Assembly: GCA_002287215.1 (NCBI GenBank)
Contig: LMVO01000001.1
Span: forward strand, 1-64,000
Length of the DNA stretch: 64,000 nucleotides
Source: Methanocorpusculum parvum
GTDB lineage: Archaea; Halobacteriota; Methanomicrobia; Methanomicrobiales; Methanocorpusculaceae
Direction: 5' to 3'
Shown: positions 26,959 to 36,929 of the stretch, one piece after another
How the letters are laid out: the number at the start of each line of letters is the position of its first letter
Numbering within the stretch: the stretch's first letter is position 1
The notes under the pieces: model-generated
Told to the model about the DNA's origin: nothing
Databases searched by the model: none
Seen by the model: the letters and a program-made list of their open reading frames with translations, nothing else
Translations under genes and position numbers: made by a program

Positions 26959-27924
26959 GTGGATCTGAAAAAATTATCAAACTCAGTTGTCTTTTGCTCG
27001 ATTCTGGTGCTTTTAGCATCTTGTTCGTATGCAATACTTTCAACTATCGTAACGCTCGCCGTAATGAACGGTTTTGGGATACCGGTCATTCTGGTCGGAA
27101 AGTTCGTCTACGGATGGATCATCCTTTTCGTACTTGTGGTTCTCATCTGGTTTGTCTATCAGAGAAAACAGCCAAAACATGCACCAAGCACTCTTCCGCT
27201 TTGGAAACGTGTTGTAACACTCATCATCACCGGTATTGTGATGGCGCTTGTGACGGTCTGTTACTTCCTCTCGCTTGGATACCTGCCGATCTCTCTTGCC
27301 GTTGTTTTACTCTTCCAGTATTCCTGGATAGGTGTGGTTATCGAGTCGGTCACCGGAAGAAGACTTCCTTCGAGAAATAAGGTCATTGCCTGTGTCGTCA
27401 TCCTGATTGGTACGATCCTTGCAGGCGGTATCATTGGATCAGGTCTCTCACTTGCAGAGATGAATCCAGCCGGTATCGTGCTCGGTCTCCTTGCAGCATT
27501 CTTCTACGCCTTGTTCGTTCATCTGAGCGGAAGGGTCAGCCCGGAACTTGCACCAATGAACCGCAGTTTCTTTATTGCTACCGCCGGTATGGCCTTTGTT
27601 CTGCTGTTCGTCGGAACGCTCTATGGAGGGGCCGCAGTCATTGAAGGAATCACGAATGTGAATGCGTTGGCCTACAGTATCCCGCTCGGTCTCTTCGGTA
27701 TCGCAATTCCGATCTTCTTCCTTGCAGTCGGAGCCCCGAAAGTCAGTACCGGTATGGCAACTATTCTGAACTCGGCTGAACTTCCGGTCGAGGTACTTGC
27801 AGCTGCCGTGATCATTCTTGAACCGGTCGCAGCACTTCGCTGGGTCGGTGTCATTGTCATCCTCATGGGTATCGCTCTTCCGTACATCCTTGAACGAAAG
27901 ATCACCAGCGGTCTTGAAAAGTAG
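26959..27924 (+). CDS. EamA/DMT-superfamily transporter
   Basis: Membrane protein of 321 residues with ten predicted helices in two homologous halves, typical of the drug/metabolite transporter superfamily. Each half carries the EamA pattern (SLGYLPISLAVVLLFQYSWI in the first; GAPKVSTGMATILNSAELPV in the second). The start is GTG 26959, preceded by an ACAGGAG ribosome binding site. It probably exports a metabolite or amino acid. It stands alone. The 27925-28179 gap contains oligo-T and an AT-rich promoter for thiC. Confidence 0.85.
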   Translation: MDLKKLSNSVVFCSILVLLASCSYAILSTIVTLAVMNGFGIPVILVGKFVYGWIILFVLVVLIWFVYQRKQPKHAPSTLPLWKRVVTLIITGIVMALVTVCYFLSLGYLPISLAVVLLFQYSWIGVVIESVTGRRLPSRNKVIACVVILIGTILAGGIIGSGLSLAEMNPAGIVLGLLAAFFYALFVHLSGRVSPELAPMNRSFFIATAGMAFVLLFVGTLYGGAAVIEGITNVNALAYSIPLGLFGIAIPIFFLAVGAPKVSTGMATILNSAELPVEVLAAAVIILEPVAALRWVGVIVILMGIALPYILERKITSGLEK

Positions 27925-28125
27925 ATCATACAAAATATTTCATATCACTTTTTTTGGGACCTTCTCCTCTTTGATGTTTTTTTCAGAATATTACGCAAGA
28001 TCGGTTTCCCGGCCCGCAAGTTTACCATACTCAGCACCAAACTTTACTTGCTGATAACCCAAAATATCCGGGATAATACACAATAAAACGGTATTTTACT
28101 TGCTCACTCAACAAATAAATTTGTT

Positions 28126-28144
28126 TTTATTTATAGTAAATAAA
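28126..28144 (+). promoter_or_regulatory. Inverted repeat in the thiC promoter
   Basis: TTTATTTA / TAAATAAA are perfect 8-bp arms around TAG, 36 bp before the thiC ATG and overlapping the probable TATA region. I see no TPP riboswitch consensus in this leader, so control by a DNA-binding thiamine regulator is more likely. Which protein binds is not known. Confidence 0.4.
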
Positions 28145-28179
28145 ATAGTTTATAATCTCCAGCATCCTGACGTATAGGT

Positions 28180-29457
28180 ATGACTATCATTGAAGATGCA
28201 AAGAAAGGCCTCATCACTGAAGAGATGAAGGTCGTGGCAAAGTCCGAAGGAGTCACCGAGGATTTCATCCGCCGGGGGATCGCCGGCGGTCATATCGTCA
28301 TTCCGATGACCCCCTACCGGAAAGTAAAACTCTGCGGTATCGGCTCGGGACTTCGCACCAAAGTGAATGCATCGATCGGGACCTCGTCTGATATCGTGAA
28401 TGTGGAAGAGGAACTGGAAAAGGCACGTCAGGCAGAACTCGCCGGAGCAGACACGTTGATGGAGCTCTCGACCGGGGGGGACTTCCTTGACATCCGCAGA
28501 AGAGTCTGTGAACAGTCAAATCTTTCCGTTGGATCCGTTCCGCTCTATCAGGCGTTCATCGAAGCCGCGAGAAACAAAGGCGGCGTCGTGTTCATGGACG
28601 AGGACGATCTCTTCAAGATCACCGAACAGCAGGCAAAACTCGGTACGAATTTTATGGCGATCCACACCGGGATCAACTATGAGACCGTGAAGAGACTGAA
28701 AAATCAGGGCAGACACGGCGGGCTTGTCTCACGCGGAGGAGCGTTCATGACGGCATGGATGCTGCACAACGAGATGGAGAACCCTCTCTACCGCAGGTTC
28801 GACTACCTTGTCGAGATCCTGAAAGAGCACGAAGTCACCCTCTCCTTTGGAAACGGCATGCGGGCGGGCGCCTGTCATGACGCCACGGATCGTGCAGCCA
28901 TTCAGGAACTTTTGATCAACGCAGAGCTTGCCGATCAGGCAACTGCCGCCGGCGTTCAGTGTATCATGGAAGGTCCGGGGCACATCCCGCTCGACGAGAT
29001 CAAAACGAACGTCCAGCTCGAAAAGCGTGTTACGAACAACAAACCGTTCTACATGCTCGGCCCTCTTGTAACGGATATTGCTCCGGGATATGACGACCGT
29101 GTCGCCGCGATCGGCGCTTCCGTCTCGTCGGCCGCCGGCGCAGATTTCATCTGCTATGTGACGCCCGCCGAACACCTCGCTCTTCCGACCCCCGAAGAAG
29201 TGTATGAAGGTGTCATCAGTTCACGTATCGCCGCCCACGTCGGGGACATGGTGAAACTTCCAAAGACCCGTGAGGCGGATCTTGAGATGGGCCATGCACG
29301 CCGCGATCTCGACTGGGAACGCCAGTATTCCGTCTCTATCAACCCGGAAAAGGCACGCTGCATCAGAAACTCCCGTATGCCGGCCGACTCCGACGCCTGC
29401 ACGATGTGCGGGGACTTTTGTGCGATCAAGATCGTGCAGAAAAACTTCAACTTCTAA
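28180..29457 (+). CDS. thiC: Phosphomethylpyrimidine synthase (HMP-P synthase)
   Basis: Radical-SAM enzyme of thiamine biosynthesis that converts aminoimidazole ribotide to HMP phosphate. The 425-residue length and sequence fit archaeal Thi[57 protein letters not shown] and [12 protein letters not shown]. The C-terminal iron-sulfur cysteines are Cys407, Cys410 and Cys414 (CTMCGDFC). It is a single-gene unit with a candidate operator in its promoter. Identification is secure. Confidence 0.97.
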   Translation: MTIIEDAKKGLITEEMKVVAKSEGVTEDFIRRGIAGGHIVIPMTPYRKVKLCGIGSGLRTKVNASIGTSSDIVNVEEELEKARQAELAGADTLMELSTGGDFLDIRRRVCEQSNLSVGSVPLYQAFIEAARNKGGVVFMDEDDLFKITEQQAKLGTNFMAIHTGINYETVKRLKNQGRHGGLVSRGGAFMTAWMLHNEMENPLYRRFDYLVEILKEHEVTLSFGNGMRAGACHDATDRAAIQELLINAELADQATAAGVQCIMEGPGHIPLDEIKTNVQLEKRVTNNKPFYMLGPLVTDIAPGYDDRVAAIGASVSSAAGADFICYVTPAEHLALPTPEEVYEGVISSRIAAHVGDMVKLPKTREADLEMGHARRDLDWERQYSVSINPEKARCIRNSRMPADSDACTMCGDFCAIKIVQKNFNF

Positions 29458-29571
29458 TCCCCCCGCTTTTTTTCGAACTCCCCGGTCTTCTGCAGGAAAA
29501 ACTGGTTAACCTGATCTCTTTTTCTGAGAGCAACTATTTAACGCCCCTCGCCTATAAGTAGTATATCAGAT

Positions 29572-30036
29572 ATGTTCGAACTACTCCTCAGCCCAGCGGT
29601 ACTGCCGTGGGTATTGATCGTCATCGGAGCCGCCCTTCTGCTTATTGAAGCCGGCTCGCCGGGCTTTTTCATGGCAGTTCCCGGAACCGCCCTGATCTTT
29701 CTCGGAGTCACGTCATTCTTCTTCGGGTTAGAGTTCCTCTCCTCTCCCTTAGGCATCACGCTGACCGTTTTTGCAGCGATCATCGCTGCGGTCATCACGG
29801 TGTTTATGTACAAGAAAATCTCTCCCGATCAGAAACCCACTACCTCGGGTCAGGACTCACTCATCGGCAAAACCGGTTTTGTCACGACGGAAGTCGTATT
29901 TGACTCGATCTCGGGCAAAGTCGAGATCGACGGCGTCGTATGGAGTGCCAAATGTATTGACGGGACCATCCCTCCCGGAACAAAAATCGAGGTGACCGCC
30001 GCGAGCGGGGTCCACCTCACCGTAAAAAAGGTCTAA
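29572..30036 (+). CDS. NfeD-like membrane protein
   Basis: Protein of 154 residues with hydrophobic helices at about 10-32, 37-53 and 60-80, then a C-terminal OB-fold domain (GKTGFVTTEV...GKVEIDGVVWSAKC). This is the short NfeD type, which pairs with stomatin-like proteins. The stomatin homologue starts four bases downstream, so both are co-translated. In the known pairs they organise membrane microdomains or regulate membrane proteases. Confidence 0.88.
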   Translation: MFELLLSPAVLPWVLIVIGAALLLIEAGSPGFFMAVPGTALIFLGVTSFFFGLEFLSSPLGITLTVFAAIIAAVITVFMYKKISPDQKPTTSGQDSLIGKTGFVTTEVVFDSISGKVEIDGVVWSAKCIDGTIPPGTKIEVTAASGVHLTVKKV

Positions 30037-30039
30037 TTT

Positions 30040-31077
30040 ATGGATGCATTAACATTACTTGCAATAATTCTCGTTGTCATCATCCTTTTCATATTTGCAA
30101 AAGGTGTTGTCATCGTTCAGCCGTATCAGAAAGGACTCGCAGTTCGTCTCGGAACCTACACGGGTCAGGTCAATCCGGGTTTCAAATGGGTCGTTCCGTT
30201 CATCACGACCGTCTACAAACTCGATCTCAGGACCCAGGTCATCGACGTTCCGTCCCAGGAAGTCATCACCAAAGACAACTCACCGACCGATGTGGACGCC
30301 ATCATCTATGTCCGCGTAATGGACCCGGAACGCGCCTACTTCGAAGTAGCCAACTACCGTCAGGCGACCGTGGCCCTTGCGCAGACAAGTCTTCGAGGCA
30401 TCATTGGTGATATGGAACTCGATGAGGTCCTCTACAACCGTGACATGATCAACCGCAGACTGCGGGACATCCTCGATAAGGAAACTGATCAGTGGGGTGT
30501 CAAGATCGAACGCGTCGAGATCAAGGAAGTCAACCCGATCGGCGCCGTCAAACAGGCAATGACCGAACAGACCTCTGCGGAAAGAGAACGGCGTGCTGCA
30601 ATTCTTCGTGCAGACGGAGAAAAGCGTGCAGCGATCCTTAAAGCAGAAGGTCTCAGACAGAGTATGATCCTCGAGTCCGAAGGTGAACGTCAGAGTAAGA
30701 TCCTTCGTGCGGAAGGTACCCGTCAGAGCCGGATCCTCGAAGCCCAGGGAGAAGCCCAGGGCCTTCGGATCGTCGCGCTTGGTTCAAGAGCGCTGGACAA
30801 ACGGTCCATCACGGTCCTCTCCTTAAACACCATGCAGAAGATGGCCGACGGCCAGGCTACCAAGATCATCTTCCCGTTCGAGCTCACCAACCTGATCAAA
30901 CAGGGTGCAAAGTTCCTTGGCGGCGAAGAGCTTGCCGAGATCGACGAGATCCCCGACATTGCTCTGGATGAAAACATCTTAGGCGACCTCCCGGACAAAG
31001 AGGAGATCGCAAAGGCCGTAGAAGCGGTCAAAAATGCAAGTGAACTTGCACGGACCCCGGAAGATATCGTCGAATAA
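30040..31077 (+). CDS. SPFH/Band 7 (stomatin-like) protein
   Basis: Protein of 345 residues: one N-terminal membrane helix (about 5-25), the SPFH domain (about 26-185, with the signature FITTVYKLDLRTQVIDVPSQ), then a coiled coil of repeated units ending in AEG or AQG (RAEGTRQSRILEAQGEAQG, about 185-260), and a C-terminal segment. This is the slipin/stomatin layout. It forms membrane-bound oligomers and is paired with the NfeD protein immediately upstream. The run ends before an oligo-T stretch. Confidence 0.92.
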   Translation: MDALTLLAIILVVIILFIFAKGVVIVQPYQKGLAVRLGTYTGQVNPGFKWVVPFITTVYKLDLRTQVIDVPSQEVITKDNSPTDVDAIIYVRVMDPERAYFEVANYRQATVALAQTSLRGIIGDMELDEVLYNRDMINRRLRDILDKETDQWGVKIERVEIKEVNPIGAVKQAMTEQTSAERERRAAILRADGEKRAAILKAEGLRQSMILESEGERQSKILRAEGTRQSRILEAQGEAQGLRIVALGSRALDKRSITVLSLNTMQKMADGQATKIIFPFELTNLIKQGAKFLGGEELAEIDEIPDIALDENILGDLPDKEEIAKAVEAVKNASELARTPEDIVE

Positions 31078-31218
31078 CCCCCCTCTTTTTTTGATCGTTT
31101 GGTATCAGCAGGGATCATTTTCCCGGATGCTTCATCTCTTATGACAAGGAATGTCTGCTAATGAAAACTAACTTACCCCTGCAGTACCTATAGATAGATA
31201 CATCCAAGGGACGATATT

Positions 31219-32046
31219 ATGGCACTCAAAATACTCCACACAGGCGGCCGCAAAAAAATACGGGATTCTGTAAAATTTGAACTGGAAAACGGCGCCGACA
31301 CGCCGCAGTTCAGCTACGGCAAATTTCCGATCACCTACGCCGTCAACTTCCAGGGACTCTCGCTCTCCGTCGATCAGGAAAAGGGTATGTATCATTACCG
31401 GCGTGCTCTTGGCAACTGGAAGACCGAGAAGAACGTGTCCATGTCAAACGGCAGTCTCCTCATCCACCCGGTAGAGCCGCTCAACCTTCCTGACAATGTC
31501 ACGGATTTTCTGGAGATAGGCTTTGACCCGATCATGATCGAGCCGGAAGGCAGATGCGTCGTTTTTGTGACCATGCCGATCGAGATCGGGGTTTTCATCG
31601 AGTCCGAAAGCGGCGAGACCGAGGTACTCGACATCGTCTCCTACATCTACCCCAAATACTCCATGTACGGCAATTCCAGCCGCGGCGTGATAACCCGGCA
31701 TCATAAAAGCAGTGTGTATTATTATTCCCCCAATGTCAAAAACTACCAGTCCGGCCTGCTCAAACTCGAGATCGAAAACCGGACGACCGGCTGGGTCAAC
31801 ATCGGCAGAGTGGTCCTTTATCAGAAAGGACTCTTCCTCTACTTCGATGAGCATATCACCGCAGCGACGGCGACCGTGGTCATCACCAGTCCCGATGTTG
31901 CCTCGGTGACGGGGATCGATTACCCTATCCGGGAGGATATGACACCCGCAAGCCGGGTGTATGTTCCCCGCAAGATCACGCCGTTTTATAATATTCCCGG
32001 TATGCTCAACGACACCGTCTTCACGATGGACATGGGGCTGATCTGA
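31219..32046 (+). CDS. DUF432 family protein
   Basis: Soluble protein of 275 residues matching the archaeal DUF432 family in layout (VDQEKGMYHYRRALGNWKT; PEGRCVVFVTMPIEIGVFIE; KYSMYGNSSRGVITRHHKSS). The family has no established activity but often sits beside mscS, as here: the channel gene begins two bases after this stop. A role in regulating or sensing for the channel is a reasonable inference only. Confidence 0.8.
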   Translation: MALKILHTGGRKKIRDSVKFELENGADTPQFSYGKFPITYAVNFQGLSLSVDQEKGMYHYRRALGNWKTEKNVSMSNGSLLIHPVEPLNLPDNVTDFLEIGFDPIMIEPEGRCVVFVTMPIEIGVFIESESGETEVLDIVSYIYPKYSMYGNSSRGVITRHHKSSVYYYSPNVKNYQSGLLKLEIENRTTGWVNIGRVVLYQKGLFLYFDEHITAATATVVITSPDVASVTGIDYPIREDMTPASRVYVPRKITPFYNIPGMLNDTVFTMDMGLI

Positions 32047-32047
32047 A

Positions 32048-32977
32048 ATGGTCGATCTGTCGCTTTTCTTTACAGGAAACAGTTTTCTTGACACCAAACT
32101 TATAGGAGAGATCACCTACGGCGATACGCTCGGGATCATCATCGTCGCCGTCCTGACCTATCTGCTTGCCCGCACGCTCTCCACTCTGCTCAGGCGGATT
32201 CTCGCGGGAAAAGTCGAGACGAGCAACATTGCGTTTCTGGCGAAACTCCTCAAATGGACCCTGTACTTCATCGGTTTCCTCATTGTCAGCCCGTATCTCC
32301 ACCTTGATCTCTCCGGCCTGATGGTCGCCGGGGGAGTGGTGGCCGTGGCATTTGGTTTTGCCTCGCAGAACACGCTCTCGAACTTTGTCGCCGGCGTTCT
32401 GCTGATGTTCGAGCGGCCGGTGGCGGTCGGCGACAACATCAGCGTGAACGGTACCGAAGGATATGTCGAAGACATCGGTCTGTTGTCAACAACGATCCGC
32501 ACCTACAAAGGGCTGTTTGTCCGTATCCCCAACTCATCGATGTTCAGCTCAGAGATCACCAACTACGTGGCCCACATCGCACGGCGGTTCGATTACGATA
32601 TCAGGATCAGATACACAGATGATGCGAATAAAGCCGTCAAAGTGATCAAAGAAGTCATCGACAAACATCCCTACGCCCTCAGGAGTCCGGCTCCGTCGGT
32701 GTTTGTGGACGAACTGGGAAACAACAGTATCAACCTGAAAGTCCGCATCTGGTGTCCGTCAGGCTTCTGGTGGGATGTCAAGACCGACCTGCTCTGGAAG
32801 ATCTTCAAGGCTCTCCGCAAAGCAAACATCGACATCCCGTTCCCGCAGGTGACCCTCTGGTACGGCGAAGAAGCGCCGAAGTCGGCCCGGTTGTCAGGAG
32901 GCAACGGCTTCACGCCTGATGAAGTGCTCGGAAAAAGCGAATCATCGCCGGAAAACGCCGTCAAGGTGATCAAGTAA
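32048..32977 (+). CDS. Small-conductance mechanosensitive channel, MscS family
   Basis: Channel protein of 309 residues with about three N-terminal helices, the pore-lining third helix (GLMVAGGVVAVAFGFASQNT with Gly/Ala packing), then the MscS beta domain (FERPVAVGDNISVNGTEGYV) and the cytosolic alpha/beta domain. It releases osmolytes under hypo-osmotic stress. It follows the DUF432 gene closely, and its stop overlaps the next start. Confidence 0.93.
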   Translation: MVDLSLFFTGNSFLDTKLIGEITYGDTLGIIIVAVLTYLLARTLSTLLRRILAGKVETSNIAFLAKLLKWTLYFIGFLIVSPYLHLDLSGLMVAGGVVAVAFGFASQNTLSNFVAGVLLMFERPVAVGDNISVNGTEGYVEDIGLLSTTIRTYKGLFVRIPNSSMFSSEITNYVAHIARRFDYDIRIRYTDDANKAVKVIKEVIDKHPYALRSPAPSVFVDELGNNSINLKVRIWCPSGFWWDVKTDLLWKIFKALRKANIDIPFPQVTLWYGEEAPKSARLSGGNGFTPDEVLGKSESSPENAVKVIK

Positions 32978-33453
32978 TGGACATAGCCCCTCTCCTCTCC
33001 CGCCTCACGGATGCCGATCTGAAACTGCGGCATGAAGCCGTCGAACAGCTGGCAACGCTTGCCCGAAACGATCCGGATCCGGTCGTTCCCGAGATCATTG
33101 CGGCACTAAAGGAAGCCGACCTCAACGTCCGCTGGTACCTCGGCCGTGCGCTGATCCGGATCGGCCCGTCCGCGATCCCCTTCCTTGTCGCTGCGTCGGA
33201 AGAGGAGACCGACATGGCGGTCCAGAAGTATTACGGCGCCGTTTTTGCGGCGTTTGGCGAAGAGAGCATCCCGACGCTTGTCGGCATGTTCGCCTCGGAA
33301 AATCCTACCACCCGCGGCATGGCGGCCGCCGCCCTGGAAAAGATCGGTGAGCCTTCGCTCCCGTCTCTTTTAAAAGCCGCGAAAAGTCCAAACGGCACCG
33401 TGAAACTCTGCGCCGTTTTGACGCTCGCAAAATTTCAGATCTATGACTACTGA
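32977..33453 (+). CDS. HEAT-repeat (PBS-lyase-like) protein
   Basis: Protein of 158 residues made of about five helical HEAT repeats (LRHEAVEQLATLARNDPDPV, LNVRWYLGRALIRIGPSAIP, TTRGMAAAALEKIGEPSLPS). Such repeats bind partners, and no catalytic motif is present. It is encoded between mscS (1-base overlap) and polC (3-base gap) in one transcript. The placement next to polC may be incidental. Confidence 0.85.
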   Translation: MDIAPLLSRLTDADLKLRHEAVEQLATLARNDPDPVVPEIIAALKEADLNVRWYLGRALIRIGPSAIPFLVAASEEETDMAVQKYYGAVFAAFGEESIPTLVGMFASENPTTRGMAAAALEKIGEPSLPSLLKAAKSPNGTVKLCAVLTLAKFQIYDY

Positions 33454-33456
33454 TCC

Positions 33457-36400
33457 ATGGCAGAACTCGTAACCTCGCCTGAGTACCGGGCGTATCTCGA
33501 CGGCCTTATCGCCGGCCTCGACCGGGCAATGGAGATCGCCAATGCGGCGAAAAGCATCGGCGTCGACCCCCGGCCGTATGTGGAGATCCCGATAGCGAGC
33601 GATCTCGCCGGCCGCGTGGAGGCTCTGCTCGGCTACAAAGGGGTCGCTGCAAAGATCCGGGAGCTCGAGGACAGGATGTCCAGAGAAGAGGCCGCTCTCA
33701 AGATCGGCGACGCCTTTGTCGGCAAGGAGTTCGGCGAGGCGGCCCGCGAGGAGATCCTCGATCACGCGATCCGTACATCCATGGCCCTTTTAACCGAAGG
33801 CGTGGTCGCGGCGCCGACCGAAGGCATCGGCAAGGTCGCCGTTCGAAGAAACGACGACGGGACCGAGTATCTCTCGATCTACTACGCGGGCCCGATCCGA
33901 TCCGCCGGAGGGACCGCCCAGGCGCTTTCCGTTCTCGTCGGTGATTATGTCAGACGGCTTCTCGGGATCGACCGGTACAAACCCCGTGATGACGAGATCG
34001 AGAGGTATGTCGAGGAGATCAAGCAGTACAACAACATCCAGAGTATGCAGTATCTCCCAAAAGACGATGACATCCGCATGATCATTCGTCACTGTCCGGT
34101 CTGTATTGACGGCGAACCCACCGAGCAGGAAGAGATCTCCGGATACCGGAATCTCGAACGCGTCGAAACGAACGTCGTCCGCGGAGGGATGTGCCTTGTC
34201 ATCGCCGAAGGTATCGGACTGAAGGCCCCAAAGATCCAGAAGAACGTCGCAAAGATGAACCTTGACGGCTGGGAGTGGCTCGAGGAGCTCATCAGCGGAA
34301 ACGCGCCCGCTCAGGAAGAGGAGGAGGAACCGGGCGTCCACCCGAAGGACAAGTATATGCGGGATATGCTCGCCGGCAGGCCTGCTTTTTCGTATCCGAT
34401 GAGGAAAGGCGGGTTTCGGTTCCGCCTCGGCCGGTGCAGAAACACCGGTCTTGCGACCTGCGGATTCAATCCGGCCACCTTGCACATCCTTGACGATTAT
34501 CTCGCGGTCGGCACGCAGATGAAGGTCGAACGGCCGGGAAAAGCCTGCGGGGTCGTTCCGTGCACAGATATCGAAGGGCCGACCGTCCGTCTGAAAAGCG
34601 GCGAAGTCTGCAGAATCGACACGCTCGATTCGGCGAACAAATATTATGATCAGATCGAGTACATCCTCGACATCGGGGAGATTCTGATCTCGTTTGGCGA
34701 GTTCATGGAGAACAACCATGTCCTCATGCCGCCAAGCTACTGTGAGGAGTGGTGGCTGCAGGAAGGCGGCCCCCGGCATCCGGCAGACGAAGGCGAGGCT
34801 CTCCGTTTTGCAGCGGAGGGCGCCTACCTTCATCCGGATTACACCTGGTTCTGGGACGACTGCACCGAGGAACAGCTGACCTTTCTTGCAGAAAAGACGG
34901 CCGCCGCCGGCTCGATGAAAAACGGCGTTTTGTACATCCGCGAGGATCCTGCGGTGAAAAAAGTACTCGAAGAGCTGCTCGTTCCGCACACCGTAGAAGA
35001 GGGATCCTATGTCCTGAGAACGCCGCTTGCCTTTCTCCGGGGACTCGGTCTGACCGATACGCTGGAAAGATCGTCAGCCTGGCAGACCCTCCCGCCGTTT
35101 ACGAACGGTCTGATTATGGCGGCGCATCTCTCGGGTCTGAAGATGCGGTCCAAAGCCGGGACACGGGTCGGGGGAAGGATGGGCAGACCCGGCAAATCGG
35201 CGCCCCGAAAGATGAAACCGCCGGTCCATGTGCTTTTCCCCATCGGGGAGGCGGGGGGGATGAAACGTTCCATCGACAGCGCGTCAAAGATCTGCAGTGC
35301 AGATTCGGATGAGAACTTTGCGGGAACTTCGGTGACAACGGGTCAGGTCGAGGGCCTTATCCAGATCCAGACCGGCGAGCGGCGGTGCCAAAAATGCGGG
35401 GCCGTCACGTTTAAGAGCCGGTGTCCCGACTGCGGCGCCCATACCGAAGCGGTGTACCGGTGTCCCCACTGTAATCAGGAAGGGGAACCCGGTCAGGACT
35501 CCTGCCCGCGGTGCGGAGCGAATCTGGTCTGTTCGAAGGAGAGTATCATCAGTCTGGCGCAGGAGTATGCGGCTGCGCTGAAAAACGTCGGGATGTCGCC
35601 TTCTTCAGCCCCCGAACTGAAAGGGGTCAGAGGGCTCATCTCGCGTGAACGGGTGATCGAGCCTATGGAGAAGGGTCTTCTTCGGGCGAAGAACACCATC
35701 TTCGTGTTCCGCGACGGGACGATCCGGTATGATATGATCGATCTGCCCCTGACGCATTTCCGTCCGGCGGAGGTCGGGGTTTCTGTGGAAAAGCTCCGGT
35801 CGATCGGCTATACGAAGGATATGCACGGGGCGGAGCTGACGGATGCTTCGCAGACTGCGGAGCTCCATCCGCAGGATATCATGGTGTCCGTGGACTGCGG
35901 AGAGTATCTGGTCAGAGTGGCCAGGTATATCGATGAGCTTTTGGTGAAGGTGTACGGGCAGGAGGCGTTTTATCATGTGGAGACGCCCGAGGATCTGGTG
36001 GGTCATCTGGTGATGGGTCTTGCGCCGCATACAAGTGCGGGCGTTCTCGCCCGGATCGTGGGGTTCACGAAGGCGAAGGCTGGATATGCCCATCCGTATT
36101 ATCATGCGGCGAAAAGGCGGAACTGCGACGGGGATGAGGACTGTGTGATGCTTCTGATGGACGGTCTGCTGAACTTTTCGCGGTCTTTTCTGCCGAGCAC
36201 CCGGGGCGGGACGATGGACGCTCCGCTGGTTCTGACGACGACGCTGAATCCGAAAGAGGTGGATAAGGAGACGCTGAACGTGGATGTGATGTCCCGCTAT
36301 CCGCTGGAGGTTTACCTGGCGTGTCTGACCTACCGGCCGCCAAAGGAGGTAGGCAAGTTCGTGGATTATGTGGAGAAGCGGGTGGAGACGCCCGGCCAGT

Positions 36401-36882
36401 TCGAGGGTTTTTCCTTTACGCATGATACGACGGATATCTCGGAGGGGCCGATCGATACGATGTATACGAATCCGATCCTGAAGGGGACGGCGGATAAGAT
36501 CAAGGCGGAGCTGGGGCTCGCTGACCGGATCCGGGCGGTGGATACGAACGATCTGGCAGAAAGGATCATCAACAGTCATCTGATGCCGGATATGATCGGT
36601 AATCTGCGGTCGTTTTCAAAGCAGGCTTTCCGGTGTCCGAAGTGTAAGACGAGTTACCGGCGGATCCCGGTTTCGGGGAAGTGCAATAAGTGCGGGGGGC
36701 CGGTGAAGGCGACGATGCATAAGGGGAACGTGACGAAGTATCTGGAGATCTCGAAGTATATGGCGGAGCATTATACGCTTTCGGCATATACGAATCAGCG
36801 GATCCAGGTGACGGAGATGAATATCAATTCGACGTTTGGAGAAGAGGAGAAGACGCAGATGGATCTGTCGGACTTCTTTTAA
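33457..36882 (+). CDS. polC: DNA polymerase II (family D) large subunit DP2
   Basis: Catalytic large subunit (1,141 residues) of the archaeal replicative polymerase PolD. The N-terminal part has EYLSIYYAGPIRSAGGTAQA; zinc-ribbon cysteines lie at about residues 643-695 (CQKCG...CPDCG...CPHC...CPRCG); the catalytic acidic motif NCDGDEDCV is at about 888; another zinc module is near 1060-1085 (CPKCKTSY...CNKCGG). No intein interrupts the active-site motif, where many euryarchaea have one. The C-terminal tail (TQMDLSDFF) resembles a PCNA-interacting peptide. Codon choice shifts to G-rich third positions in the last third. Confidence 0.98.
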   Translation: MAELVTSPEYRAYLDGLIAGLDRAMEIANAAKSIGVDPRPYVEIPIASDLAGRVEALLGYKGVAAKIRELEDRMSREEAALKIGDAFVGKEFGEAAREEILDHAIRTSMALLTEGVVAAPTEGIGKVAVRRNDDGTEYLSIYYAGPIRSAGGTAQALSVLVGDYVRRLLGIDRYKPRDDEIERYVEEIKQYNNIQSMQYLPKDDDIRMIIRHCPVCIDGEPTEQEEISGYRNLERVETNVVRGGMCLVIAEGIGLKAPKIQKNVAKMNLDGWEWLEELISGNAPAQEEEEEPGVHPKDKYMRDMLAGRPAFSYPMRKGGFRFRLGRCRNTGLATCGFNPATLHILDDYLAVGTQMKVERPGKACGVVPCTDIEGPTVRLKSGEVCRIDTLDSANKYYDQIEYILDIGEILISFGEFMENNHVLMPPSYCEEWWLQEGGPRHPADEGEALRFAAEGAYLHPDYTWFWDDCTEEQLTFLAEKTAAAGSMKNGVLYIREDPAVKKVLEELLVPHTVEEGSYVLRTPLAFLRGLGLTDTLERSSAWQTLPPFTNGLIMAAHLSGLKMRSKAGTRVGGRMGRPGKSAPRKMKPPVHVLFPIGEAGGMKRSIDSASKICSADSDENFAGTSVTTGQVEGLIQIQTGERRCQKCGAVTFKSRCPDCGAHTEAVYRCPHCNQEGEPGQDSCPRCGANLVCSKESIISLAQEYAAALKNVGMSPSSAPELKGVRGLISRERVIEPMEKGLLRAKNTIFVFRDGTIRYDMIDLPLTHFRPAEVGVSVEKLRSIGYTKDMHGAELTDASQTAELHPQDIMVSVDCGEYLVRVARYIDELLVKVYGQEAFYHVETPEDLVGHLVMGLAPHTSAGVLARIVGFTKAKAGYAHPYYHAAKRRNCDGDEDCVMLLMDGLLNFSRSFLPSTRGGTMDAPLVLTTTLNPKEVDKETLNVDVMSRYPLEVYLACLTYRPPKEVGKFVDYVEKRVETPGQFEGFSFTHDTTDISEGPIDTMYTNPILKGTADKIKAELGLADRIRAVDTNDLAERIINSHLMPDMIGNLRSFSKQAFRCPKCKTSYRRIPVSGKCNKCGGPVKATMHKGNVTKYLEISKYMAEHYTLSAYTNQRIQVTEMNINSTFGEEEKTQMDLSDFF

Positions 36883-36929
36883 TTTTTGGGTTTGCTCAGC
36901 TAATGATTCGAATGACGTTTTTTTATGAT

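Noticed and set aside
28081-28180. A TPP riboswitch before thiC
   Set aside because: The leader is AT-rich with no CUGAGA core or paired arms of a TPP aptamer; only a short DNA inverted repeat is seen.
33457-36882. An intein in the DP2 polymerase
   Set aside because: The protein is of uninterrupted length and the active-site motif NCDGDEDCV is continuous.
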